DNA of 7,588 bases, from assembly GCA_030550695.1 (NCBI GenBank), contig JAUQOX010000136.1, positions 1-7,588 on the forward strand, written 5' to 3'. Positions 1 to 5,529 of this stretch are shown piece by piece. The notes under the pieces were generated by a model that saw only the letters and a program-made list of their open reading frames with translations, ran no database searches and was not told the origin of the DNA. The position numbers were made by a program, and so were the translations under genes. The stretch comes from Gemmatimonadota bacterium. Lineage in GTDB: Bacteria; Gemmatimonadota; Gemmatimonadetes; Longimicrobiales; Gaopeijiaceae. Within the stretch, counting starts at the first letter, position 1, and the number at the start of each line of letters is the position of its first letter.

Positions 1-57
1 CCTCAGGAACACACGGGTGGGCCGCGCGGTCCCCTCCTGGGCCGTTGCCGAGGGCGC

Positions 58-77
58 AGGGGCGCGACAGCGCCCCT
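58..77. other. Stem-loop in the upstream leader region
   Basis: AGGGGCGC at 58-65 and GCGCCCCT at 70-77 form a perfect 8-bp stem with a GACA loop. No T tract follows on either side, so it is not a classical intrinsic terminator. It could end a transcript entering from the left or be part of the 5' untranslated region of the downstream gene. No gene is supported in 1-176. Confidence 0.35.
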
Positions 78-142
78 CCGGCGGCCCCCTGGAACATGGC
101 GTATCTTGTACCCCTGGGCTAAGGTAGTCCCTCAGAAGCTGG

Positions 143-173
143 CTGAACCCCCCGCGTTGGGTTCAGGGAGGAG
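143..173 (+). promoter_or_regulatory. Leader stem-loop directly next to the SD of the first di-heme gene
   Basis: CTGAACCC (143-150) and GGGTTCAG (159-166) make a perfect 8-bp stem with an 8-nt loop. The SD GGGAGGAG (166-173) begins on the last base of the stem, and the ATG follows at 177. The strong SD fixes the start at 177. The hairpin may stabilise the mRNA end or keep the SD in a defined structural context. No ligand or regulator can be deduced. Confidence 0.45.
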
Positions 174-176
174 AAC

Positions 177-2093
177 ATGACCGAAGGAACCCCCTCTCGG
201 GGGCCCCTCAGGGCACCCGCCCTCCCGAAGCTGCTGGTGTTGACGGGCTGGGTTCTCCAGGCTGGCTGCACCGACCGGCCGGAGCCCTGGCCTCCGCCCG
301 GGTGGACGGCTTTTGAGCTGGGCGGCCCCCTACCCGGTCTGAGCCCCGCCCAGCTGGCCCGGTGGGAGGAGGGACAGCGGTGGTTTACCCACATCTTCAA
401 GGTGGAAGAGGGGTTGGGCCCGGCGTGGAACGAGAACTCCTGCAACGCCTGCCACAGCGATCCCACCATCGGCGGCGGAATGGACGAGCCGGACCTCCAT
501 GCCACCCGCCAGCGGCCGGACGGCACCTGTGATTTCCTGTTCCGGGAGGGAGGGGGGAACTTGCGACGGAAGCTTTCCCCCGCCATGCAGGTCCTTCTGG
601 GAACGTACCGGGAACTCAGGCCGCCGGAAGCTGAACAGTTGGGGCGCTACCTCCCTCCACCCGTCTTCGGCGTGGGGATGATGGCTTCCATTCCCGAAGA
701 GGAGATCCTGGCCCGCGAAGACCCCGAAGACTCGGACGGTGACGGGATCTCCGGCAGGGCGGCCCGCTACCCCGACGGAACGGTGGCCCGCTTCCTCAAC
801 AAGGCCGACGCCGCTTCGTTACTGGAGATCGCCGCCAAAGGGCTCTGGAGACAGCTCGGTGTGACGAACCCCTACCACCCCGAAGAGCACCCCGTTTCGG
901 GCAGGCCCGTCCCCCGGGAGGCCGACCCCGTGCCCGACCCGGAGGTGGGCGAAGAGGTGGTCCGGGCGATCGCGGATTACCTGCTCTTTCTTGCGCCGCC
1001 CCCCCAGGTGATTCCGGCTTCCAAGGAGGATCGCAAGGCCGTCCGGCGGGGCAAAGCCCTCTTCCACGAAGTCGGCTGCGCCGCCTGCCACACCCCTGTG
1101 CTCTACACGGGGCCCAGCGACATTGCAGCCTTGGACCGCAAGCCCGTGTACTTGTTTTCGGATCTCCTCCTCCACGACATGGGACCCGACCTGGCCGACA
1201 ACTGCGGGAAGGATGCCTCCGCCCGGGAGCTCCGCACCCGGCCCTTGTGGGGCACCCGCCTCAAGATCCGCTGGCTCCACGACGGGAGGGCTCCTTCGGT
1301 GCGGGCGGCGGTGGAGGCCCACGACGGGGAAGCCCGGGCCAGCCGGGAGCGGTTCCAAGCGCTCCCCCCCTGGACCAGGAGGCCCTCCTTCTCTTCCTCC
1401 GCACCCTCTGAGGGGGCCCTCCGGAGGGGAGCCCGGGGGGCGGGGGGAGGGGCCGAACAGCCCGCGGGTTCGATGGGAGATCCGCCGGGAGCGGGCCACA
1501 CGGCCGGAGGGAGACACGAGATTCACGGGGGAAACGAGCCTATGGCCAAAGGAGAAGGAACGTTGAGCCCGGTGGAACAAGAAATGGTGGCCCTGGGAAT
1601 CTTGGGGCCCGGCGGGGAGGTTCTCCCTCCCCCTCCCCGGCTCGGTGGCTTTGCGCCCCCCCCCCTGGCCCGGCTCTCCGCCCCCGGGGTCCTTTGTGAA
1701 GCCTTCCACTATGCCCGGCCCTCGTCCTTCTCCCGGGGCGTAACCCTGGATTTCCCCCACACCAGGGTCCTTCTCCTGTCGGGAACGGCCAGCGTCGGCC
1801 GGAACGGCGAATCCCTCTACCCCGAAGACTTCGATGCCCAGGTCTGGAGAACCTACCGCAACCTCACCGAACTGTTGCGGGAAGGAGGGATGGATTGGCA
1901 TCACGTCGTGTTCACCGCCAACTTCCTCAAGGACATCCAGCGCCACTACGAAGCCTTCAACCGGATTCGGACCCGCTTCTTCACCTGGCTTGGCCTTGAC
2001 CCTCTCCCGGCCTCCTTGGGAGTACAGGCCGCCCTCTGCCGCCCCGAGCTCCTGGTGGAAATTGCCGTGGTGGCGGTGGGGGGAAAAGAATAG
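177..2093 (+). CDS. Di-heme oxidoreductase (DHOR family), open frame running on into a RidA-like domain
   Basis: Residues 1-398 are a di-heme c-type cytochrome of the DHOR/putative peroxidase family, related to MauG and bacterial cytochrome c peroxidases. It likely acts in the periplasm. Heme motifs are C89-N-A-C-H93 and C301-A-A-C-H305. Other family marks are DGDGISGR near 187-194, LLLHDMG near 330, RTRPLWG near 353 and WLHDGRA near 366. A hydrophobic stretch ends in QAGC31, a lipobox-like site, so it is probably a lipoprotein. The start at ATG 177 is backed by GGGAGGAG. The frame stays open to 2093, giving 638 aa. However, the last DHOR residues are lost at a C7 run (1364-1370); in the -1 frame they reappear as LDQEALLLFLRTL followed by a stop at 1409-1411. 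This aligns without gaps to the end of the paralogue at 2811-3989. The normal gene product is therefore probably about 411 aa, with the RidA part a separate gene. I cannot tell an assembly indel, a mutation and a genuine slippage site apart. Confidence 0.88.
   Translation: MTEGTPSRGPLRAPALPKLLVLTGWVLQAGCTDRPEPWPPPGWTAFELGGPLPGLSPAQLARWEEGQRWFTHIFKVEEGLGPAWNENSCNACHSDPTIGGGMDEPDLHATRQRPDGTCDFLFREGGGNLRRKLSPAMQVLLGTYRELRPPEAEQLGRYLPPPVFGVGMMASIPEEEILAREDPEDSDGDGISGRAARYPDGTVARFLNKADAASLLEIAAKGLWRQLGVTNPYHPEEHPVSGRPVPREADPVPDPEVGEEVVRAIADYLLFLAPPPQVIPASKEDRKAVRRGKALFHEVGCAACHTPVLYTGPSDIAALDRKPVYLFSDLLLHDMGPDLADNCGKDASARELRTRPLWGTRLKIRWLHDGRAPSVRAAVEAHDGEARASRERFQALPPWTRRPSFSSSAPSEGALRRGARGAGGGAEQPAGSMGDPPGAGHTAGGRHEIHGGNEPMAKGEGTLSPVEQEMVALGILGPGGEVLPPPPRLGGFAPPPLARLSAPGVLCEAFHYARPSSFSRGVTLDFPHTRVLLLSGTASVGRNGESLYPEDFDAQVWRTYRNLTELLREGGMDWHHVVFTANFLKDIQRHYEAFNRIRTRFFTWLGLDPLPASLGVQAALCRPELLVEIAVVAVGGKE
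1364..1411 (+). other. C7 frameshift site and alternative DHOR stop
   Basis: The zero frame reads CTC CCC CCC TGG, which places C_CCC_CCC exactly as a slippery heptamer. A -1 slip reads CTG next and gives 13 residues (LDQEALLLFLRTL) to TGA at 1409-1411. The second di-heme enzyme ends LERVALLRFLESL at the same place, so this is the ancestral C-terminus. The palindrome CCCTCCGGAGGG lies just past the stop. An extra C (C8) in the true genome would have the same effect, and homopolymer miscounting is the simplest explanation. Confidence 0.75.
1542..2093 (+). CDS. RidA/YjgF-like protein, probably a separate gene
   Basis: Counting from ATG 1542 (183 aa), residues 58-178 match the RidA/YjgF/UK114 superfamily: YARPSSFSRG, LLLSGTASVG, QVWRTYRNLTELL, VVFTANFLKDI and the C-terminal LCRPELLVEI. 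It resembles the divergent branch whose C-terminus is like chorismatases (FkbO/XanB2), but it is too short to include their N-terminal domain. Aligned with E. coli RidA, catalytic Arg105 falls on Ser158 (sequence LPASLG) while Glu120 is kept as Glu173. Imine hydrolysis of the classical kind is therefore doubtful. The N-terminal 55 residues are rich in Pro and Gly and include a C10 tract at 1656-1665. The start is uncertain. ATG 1542 has GGGGGA 9 nt upstream; TTG 1563 has a better SD, AAAGGAG, at 1548-1554 with 8-nt spacing. The frame is continuous with the upstream di-heme ORF, so a true fusion is not excluded. No signal peptide is seen on the separate form, which implies the cytoplasm. Confidence 0.8.
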   Translation: MAKGEGTLSPVEQEMVALGILGPGGEVLPPPPRLGGFAPPPLARLSAPGVLCEAFHYARPSSFSRGVTLDFPHTRVLLLSGTASVGRNGESLYPEDFDAQVWRTYRNLTELLREGGMDWHHVVFTANFLKDIQRHYEAFNRIRTRFFTWLGLDPLPASLGVQAALCRPELLVEIAVVAVGGKE

Positions 2094-2350
2094 AAGGCTC
2101 CTGGCCGGTGAGCCCCTCCAGGTGTTTCGGGGGGCATCGGCACTTTGCGGGACGAGGGGCTGGGCTGCCCCTTCCCCCCACAGCCCCGGGGGCGGCGGCC
2201 TAACCCCCGGCGAAGCGAGGCGGACGGTCCGGGAGGCGGCGACCGCCCCACCACCTTCCCGTGGGCAGTCCCCTCGCCACCGTGAGGCCCTCCCCCCCCG
2301 TGCCGGTGGGGAGAACTCCCGGAGGGCGGCCGGGGGCCCACCCGGACGGC
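2094..2350. other. Convergent intergenic gap with a small hairpin
   Basis: This 257-bp gap lies between the RidA-like gene (+) and the small lipoprotein gene (-). AGGGGC (2155-2160) and GCCCCT (2167-2172) form a 6-bp hairpin followed by a C-rich, not T-rich, run. CCGGG (2330-2334) and CCCGG (2341-2345) form another just past the lipoprotein stop. Either may help end transcription, but neither is a good intrinsic terminator. No gene is supported here. Confidence 0.4.
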
Positions 2351-2812
2351 TTACCTCACCGTGGTGTAGTTGGTGAAGATGTAACTGAAGTCGATGGAGG
2401 CGTCCTGAAGGGTGACGTTCCGGTGGTTGAAGGTGAGCTCGCCGTCGAAGTATACCCGCATGGACACCACCGCCGGTGTCATGACGGGGTTCCTGAGGCG
2501 GACGTAGAAGCCCCAGTCCGGCTTGACAGGAAAGGTTCGATCGAACGGGGGAGTCAGCGTGATGAACGTGGTGTCGGCCTTGCTCAAGACGATCTGCACC
2601 GCTCCGTTCTCCAGGATGGTGCGGGTGAACTTGGTGGAGGTGATCAGCTCCAGAGGCACGGGGGCGGTCCCTTCCACCACCACCCGGGCCTGTTCCGCGA
2701 TCTTTTCCTCCACCGCCATGGCGCTGCACCCCCCCAGCGCCACCCCCAACAAGACCAATCCCCCTTCCACGGCCTTTTTGGGCAGGCTCCGGATCCCTCT
2801 GTGCCGCGTCAT
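2351..2812 (-). CDS. Small lipoprotein of unknown function
   Basis: The protein has 153 aa and belongs to no family I recognise. The N-terminus is basic (MTRHRGIRSLPKK), followed by a hydrophobic core and the lipobox ALGGC with Cys29, so it is very likely a lipid-anchored envelope protein. The mature part alternates hydrophobic and polar residues and looks beta-rich, for example around 43-60, 72-86 and 113-135. It has one tryptophan (W100, in KPDWGFYVRL) and no cysteine other than the anchor. The ATG at 2812-2810 is chosen over the longer upstream frame because AAGGAGGG sits 5 nt before it and the signal peptide starts there. It is divergent from the second di-heme gene, and the two start codons overlap. 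Its promoter must therefore lie inside that gene's 5' coding region. Confidence 0.82.
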   Translation of the reverse strand: MTRHRGIRSLPKKAVEGGLVLLGVALGGCSAMAVEEKIAEQARVVVEGTAPVPLELITSTKFTRTILENGAVQIVLSKADTTFITLTPPFDRTFPVKPDWGFYVRLRNPVMTPAVVSMRVYFDGELTFNHRNVTLQDASIDFSYIFTNYTTVR

Positions 2813-3989
2813 GAGTGCCCTCCTTCTTCTGAGCCATGGGGGAACAGCCTGTTCCTCGCCGGAAAGGGGTGTCGTTCCGGCGGGCACCGCAGCCTTCCCC
2901 GGCGATCCTCTGCCGGGTCTCTCCCCCTCCGAGCTGGGGCGTTTCCAGGCGGGACAGGCCCTTTTCAACCGAGTTTTTACCCCCGAAACCGGCTTGGGTC
3001 CCCTCTTCAACGAGAACCAGTGTAGCGCCTGCCACACCGATCCCGCCAGCGGCGGCTCGGGCGACCAGATCGTGGTGAGGGCCGCCCGGGTTCTGGCCGA
3101 CGGAAGCTGCGACCTGTTGGAGGAGTGGGGCCGCGAGAACATCCGCTCCCAGGCTACCCCGGCCCTGCGCTCCTTGGGGATCTACCGCGAGGAGATCCCC
3201 CCCGAAGCCAATACCGTGGATCGGGTCGCGGTGCCGTTCCTTTTCGGCTTGGGCCTTTTGGAAGCCATTCCGGACTCCGTCCTTCTCGGCCTGGCCGACC
3301 CCGAAGATCGGAACGGCGACGGGATCTCCGGCAGGGTTGGCCGGACCCGGGACGGGCGACTCGGCCGGTTCGGCTTCAAGGCCGACCACGCCGATCTCGA
3401 ATCCTTCACCGCCGCGGCTTTCCACCAAGAGATGGGCATCACCAACCCCTTGCGCCCCGAACCCGAGCGGCTCAACGGCCGCCCCCTCCCCGAGGGCGTC
3501 GACCCCCTCCCCGAGCCGGAACTGGACCACGAATCCCTGGCCCTGACCGTGGATTTCGTCCGATTCTTGGCACCCCTCCCCCGCCGCACCCCTCCGGACA
3601 CCCAGTCCGCCCGTCTCGTGGAACGGGGAGAGGCGTTGTTCCGCACCATCGGTTGCGCCTCCTGTCACATTCCGGTGCTGGAAACGGGGTCCCACCCCGT
3701 GGAGGCCTTGTCCCGGAAGCGGGTCCCCCTTTACTCCGACTTGCTTCTCCACGACCTGGGTGCCGACGTCCGGGGGGTCTGCGGGCCCGGCGCCGGGCCG
3801 ACGGAGGTGAGGACCCCCCCCCTCTGGGGGCTGGGCCGCCGAAGGGTGTTCCTCCACCACGGGCGGGCCACCACCCTGAGCCAGGCCATCCTCGCCCACG
3901 GTGGCGAGGCCGACCGGGCGCGGCGGGCCTTCGAAGCCCTCCGGGAGCTGGAGCGGGTGGCCCTCCTCAGGTTTCTCGAGAGCCTCTGA
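2811..3989 (+). CDS. Second di-heme oxidoreductase (DHOR family)
   Basis: This 392-aa paralogue of the enzyme starting at 177 is collinear along its whole length. Heme motifs are C71-S-A-C-H75 and C282-A-S-C-H286. Family marks are NGDGISGR (168-175), LLLHDLG near 311, VRTPPLWGL near 333 and AHGGEA near 362. In the segment that reads LHDGRA in the paralogue this protein has LHHGRA (348-353). Cys14 in the N-terminal hydrophobic segment aligns with the lipobox cysteine of the paralogue, so it is probably a lipoprotein acting in the periplasm. Start choice: ATG 2811 is the only in-frame ATG near the signal sequence, but it has no good SD and an n-region without basic residues. TTG 2778 would add 11 residues containing three Arg and make a more typical signal peptide. 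The N-terminal extension further upstream is the antisense of the small lipoprotein gene and is rejected. The likely role is electron transfer, peroxidase or protein-modifying oxidation; the substrate is unknown. Confidence 0.9.
   Translation: MSALLLLSHGGTACSSPERGVVPAGTAAFPGDPLPGLSPSELGRFQAGQALFNRVFTPETGLGPLFNENQCSACHTDPASGGSGDQIVVRAARVLADGSCDLLEEWGRENIRSQATPALRSLGIYREEIPPEANTVDRVAVPFLFGLGLLEAIPDSVLLGLADPEDRNGDGISGRVGRTRDGRLGRFGFKADHADLESFTAAAFHQEMGITNPLRPEPERLNGRPLPEGVDPLPEPELDHESLALTVDFVRFLAPLPRRTPPDTQSARLVERGEALFRTIGCASCHIPVLETGSHPVEALSRKRVPLYSDLLLHDLGADVRGVCGPGAGPTEVRTPPLWGLGRRRVFLHHGRATTLSQAILAHGGEADRARRAFEALRELERVALLRFLESL
2818..2825 (-). promoter_or_regulatory. Ribosome binding site of the small lipoprotein
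   Basis: Read on the - strand this is AAGGAGGG, 5 nt before the ATG at 2812-2810. It decides the start of the lipoprotein. It lies entirely within the first codons of the divergent di-heme gene. Confidence 0.75.
2841..2882. promoter_or_regulatory. Two adjacent inverted repeats, candidate operator or hairpins
   Basis: GGAACAG-C-CTGTTCC at 2841-2855 is a perfect 7-bp-arm palindrome with a 1-base centre. One base later, CGCCGGAA (2857-2864) and TTCCGGCG (2875-2882) form 8-bp arms around a 10-nt spacer. Both lie inside the second di-heme gene, 29-70 bp upstream of the lipoprotein start on the other strand, where its promoter should be. They may be regulator binding sites for the lipoprotein or 5' mRNA structures of the di-heme gene. 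Confidence 0.4.
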
Positions 3990-4029
3990 CCGGCTTCCCG
4001 AAGGCCCGTCCCACCGGAAGGAAAAGCCG

Positions 4030-4058
4030 AAGGGGCGGCTCATGGAGCCGCCCCTTTT
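4030..4058. terminator. Bidirectional intrinsic terminator
   Basis: AAGGGGCGGCTC (4030-4041) and GAGCCGCCCCTT (4045-4056) form a perfect 12-bp stem with a 3-nt loop, followed by TTTT at 4055-4058 on the + strand. On the - strand the stem is followed by CGGCTTTTCC. It sits in the 92-bp gap between the convergent second di-heme gene and susD and can end both transcripts. Confidence 0.85.
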
Positions 4059-4081
4059 CCTGCCCCCCCGAGCCCCCCAAA

Positions 4082-5449
4082 TCAGCGGGGCCGGGAGATG
4101 TGGGGGTTGCCGTCGTATTCGTTGGAAGGGAGGGGGAAACAGGTGGCATTGCCGTACTCGCCCCACTCCGCCACGGGGTGGGGACCCTTGGGGAACAGAT
4201 CGTCCCCCCTCCGGAGCCAACGCCTCAGGTCGCCCAGGCGGATCCCCCTCAGGTAGGTATCGATCCCCTTCTGGAAGCGGAGTTCCATGGTCAGGGCCTT
4301 GCCCGAGAGGTTCACCGGAGGCTGGAAGCCCGCGGCCCGGCGCTGGTTCACGAAGTTCAGCACCCCGGCCGGGTTGGTCCCGAGGGCATCGATGGCCTCC
4401 CAGTAGATGTGCTGGGCTTCCAAGCCGTCGGCCAGCAGCACGTCGTCGCCCCGGGTAAAGGCCGCCGGCTGCTCGCCGGCCGAGATCCGCTTGCCGTTGT
4501 AGCCCGAATAGCCCTGGGGCTGATAGGGAGTATAGAGGGGGCTCAAGGCGTTGTGACCGGTCCGCCAGTTGGGCCAGTGCTGGAGACGGGGATCGGTGAG
4601 GAAGGCCTGAAGCCCCTGCCTCATCCAGTTGGAGGGCCCCCCGGCCAGGAATACGGGGTGCACGCCGATCCGGTGGTTGGCCCCGCTGATGTTGGTGAAC
4701 ATGTTGTTGCCGGGAGCGTTCAGGTTGTCGTCCCCGGCGTACTCGATCCACCACTTGAAGGTGGCCGGGACCTGCGAGGCGAAGTTGGCCGCCTGCTGGT
4801 AGTTGCCCAGATTCAGATAGGCCCGGGCCAGCCCCACCCGGGAAAGGTTGATGAGCTGGGAGTGGTTGGCCGCCGTGGCAATTTGCAACGCCTCGGTGAA
4901 CCGCTGAACCGCGATCTCGTAGAGTTCCAGGGGGGTGTAGATCTTCTGGCTCACCTGGATGGTGGACTCGCAGAAGAGGTCCGCCAGGAAAATGTAGCCG
5001 TACCCGGCATAGGCCAGGGCGAAGGCCATCCTCCAGTCGTTGCTGGGGTTGGGAAGGAGCCCGTTGCGGAACCGCCCCGCCACGCTGTCGGCCATGGCCC
5101 GGATGGCCTGCAGGTCGGCAAACCGTCCGTTGGCGTCCCCCTCATAATACTGGACCACCCGTTTGCCCAGGCGGGCCGTGGCCTCCCAGTTCACCCCGGT
5201 GATGGACTCGTCGGTGAACATCTGGCCGATCCAGACCACACTGTAGGAGAACCCCGACACCATGTTCCCCGCCACGGAGTTCACCAGGATCTGCACCAGG
5301 GCCGGGTCGTTGACCTGGTCCTCCATGAGCTGGGAGGGGTTGGACACCTTGAGGAGCCGGTCCACGGCGTCGCAGGCCCCTAGCCCGACGACCGCCAGAG
5401 CCAGGGCCGCCACGCTGAGAAGCCGCCTCGTCTTCCTATTCTTGCTCAT
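4082..5449 (-). CDS. RagB/SusD family nutrient uptake outer membrane lipoprotein
   Basis: This 455-aa SusD-like surface lipoprotein would cap the SusC channel and capture substrate at the outer membrane. The signal peptide is basic (MSKNRKTRR), then hydrophobic, ending in LGAC with lipidated Cys26. The helical TPR-like core spans about 135-235, including YTPLELYEIAVQRFTEAL (171-188) and LARAYLNLGNYQQAANF (207-223). The C-terminal part has the family hallmark FVNQRRAAG (366-374) and a TYLRGIRLGDLRRWLRRGD segment (398-416). The tail TCFPLPSNEYDGNP (436-449) is typical of SusD ends. The start at 5449-5447 has GAGGA 9 nt upstream. It lies 60 nt downstream of the susC stop on the same strand, giving the usual susC-susD operon order. 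The imported compound cannot be inferred. Confidence 0.95.
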   Translation of the reverse strand: MSKNRKTRRLLSVAALALAVVGLGACDAVDRLLKVSNPSQLMEDQVNDPALVQILVNSVAGNMVSGFSYSVVWIGQMFTDESITGVNWEATARLGKRVVQYYEGDANGRFADLQAIRAMADSVAGRFRNGLLPNPSNDWRMAFALAYAGYGYIFLADLFCESTIQVSQKIYTPLELYEIAVQRFTEALQIATAANHSQLINLSRVGLARAYLNLGNYQQAANFASQVPATFKWWIEYAGDDNLNAPGNNMFTNISGANHRIGVHPVFLAGGPSNWMRQGLQAFLTDPRLQHWPNWRTGHNALSPLYTPYQPQGYSGYNGKRISAGEQPAAFTRGDDVLLADGLEAQHIYWEAIDALGTNPAGVLNFVNQRRAAGFQPPVNLSGKALTMELRFQKGIDTYLRGIRLGDLRRWLRRGDDLFPKGPHPVAEWGEYGNATCFPLPSNEYDGNPHISRPR

Positions 5450-5500
5450 AAGCTTTTGTCCTCGCTTCCTGATCCATGGTCGAGAGGGCTGCGCCGGCGC

Positions 5501-5529
5501 CCCTGCGGGTCAGAAGCCGACCCGCAGGG
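5501..5529 (-). promoter_or_regulatory. Stem-loop on the susC stop codon
   Basis: CCCTGCGGGTC (5501-5511) and GACCCGCAGGG (5519-5529) form a perfect 11-bp stem with a 7-nt loop. The susC stop (5512-5510) sits at the loop-stem junction, and the stem includes the last susC codons. No U tract follows in the direction of transcription, so it is more likely an mRNA-stability or partial attenuation element between susC and susD than a full terminator. Confidence 0.55.

Noticed and set aside
102..107. TATCTT as a -10 or Bacteroidota-type -7 element for the first gene
   Set aside because: No matching -35 or -33 element lies at a suitable distance, and the -7 consensus TAnnTTTG is not met.
1468..1566. 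Short peptide in a third frame (WEIRRERATRPEGDTRFTGE and on) ending in TGA that overlaps TTG 1563
   Set aside because: It looks mildly protein-like and could suggest coupling to the RidA-like start, but it has no start codon nearby and no family match I recognise.
2523..2810. N-terminal extension of the second di-heme ORF
   Set aside because: It is the antisense of the small lipoprotein, which has a clear signal peptide and SD. The paralogue has no such extension.
2841..2855. SOS (LexA) box reading of GAAC-n5-GTTC
   Set aside because: The Gram-positive-type box needs a 4-base centre, and nothing in the locus relates to DNA damage.
819..4754. Very long - strand open frame (1311 codons)
   Set aside because: It runs antisense to both di-heme genes, the RidA-like gene and the terminator, and out of frame through the lipoprotein and SusD. 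The translation is Gly/Arg/Pro-rich with no domain. It is an effect of high GC with few stops.
3125..5383. Long + strand open frame (752 codons)
   Set aside because: It is out of frame with the second di-heme gene, crosses the terminator and then runs antisense to SusD. No recognisable protein features.
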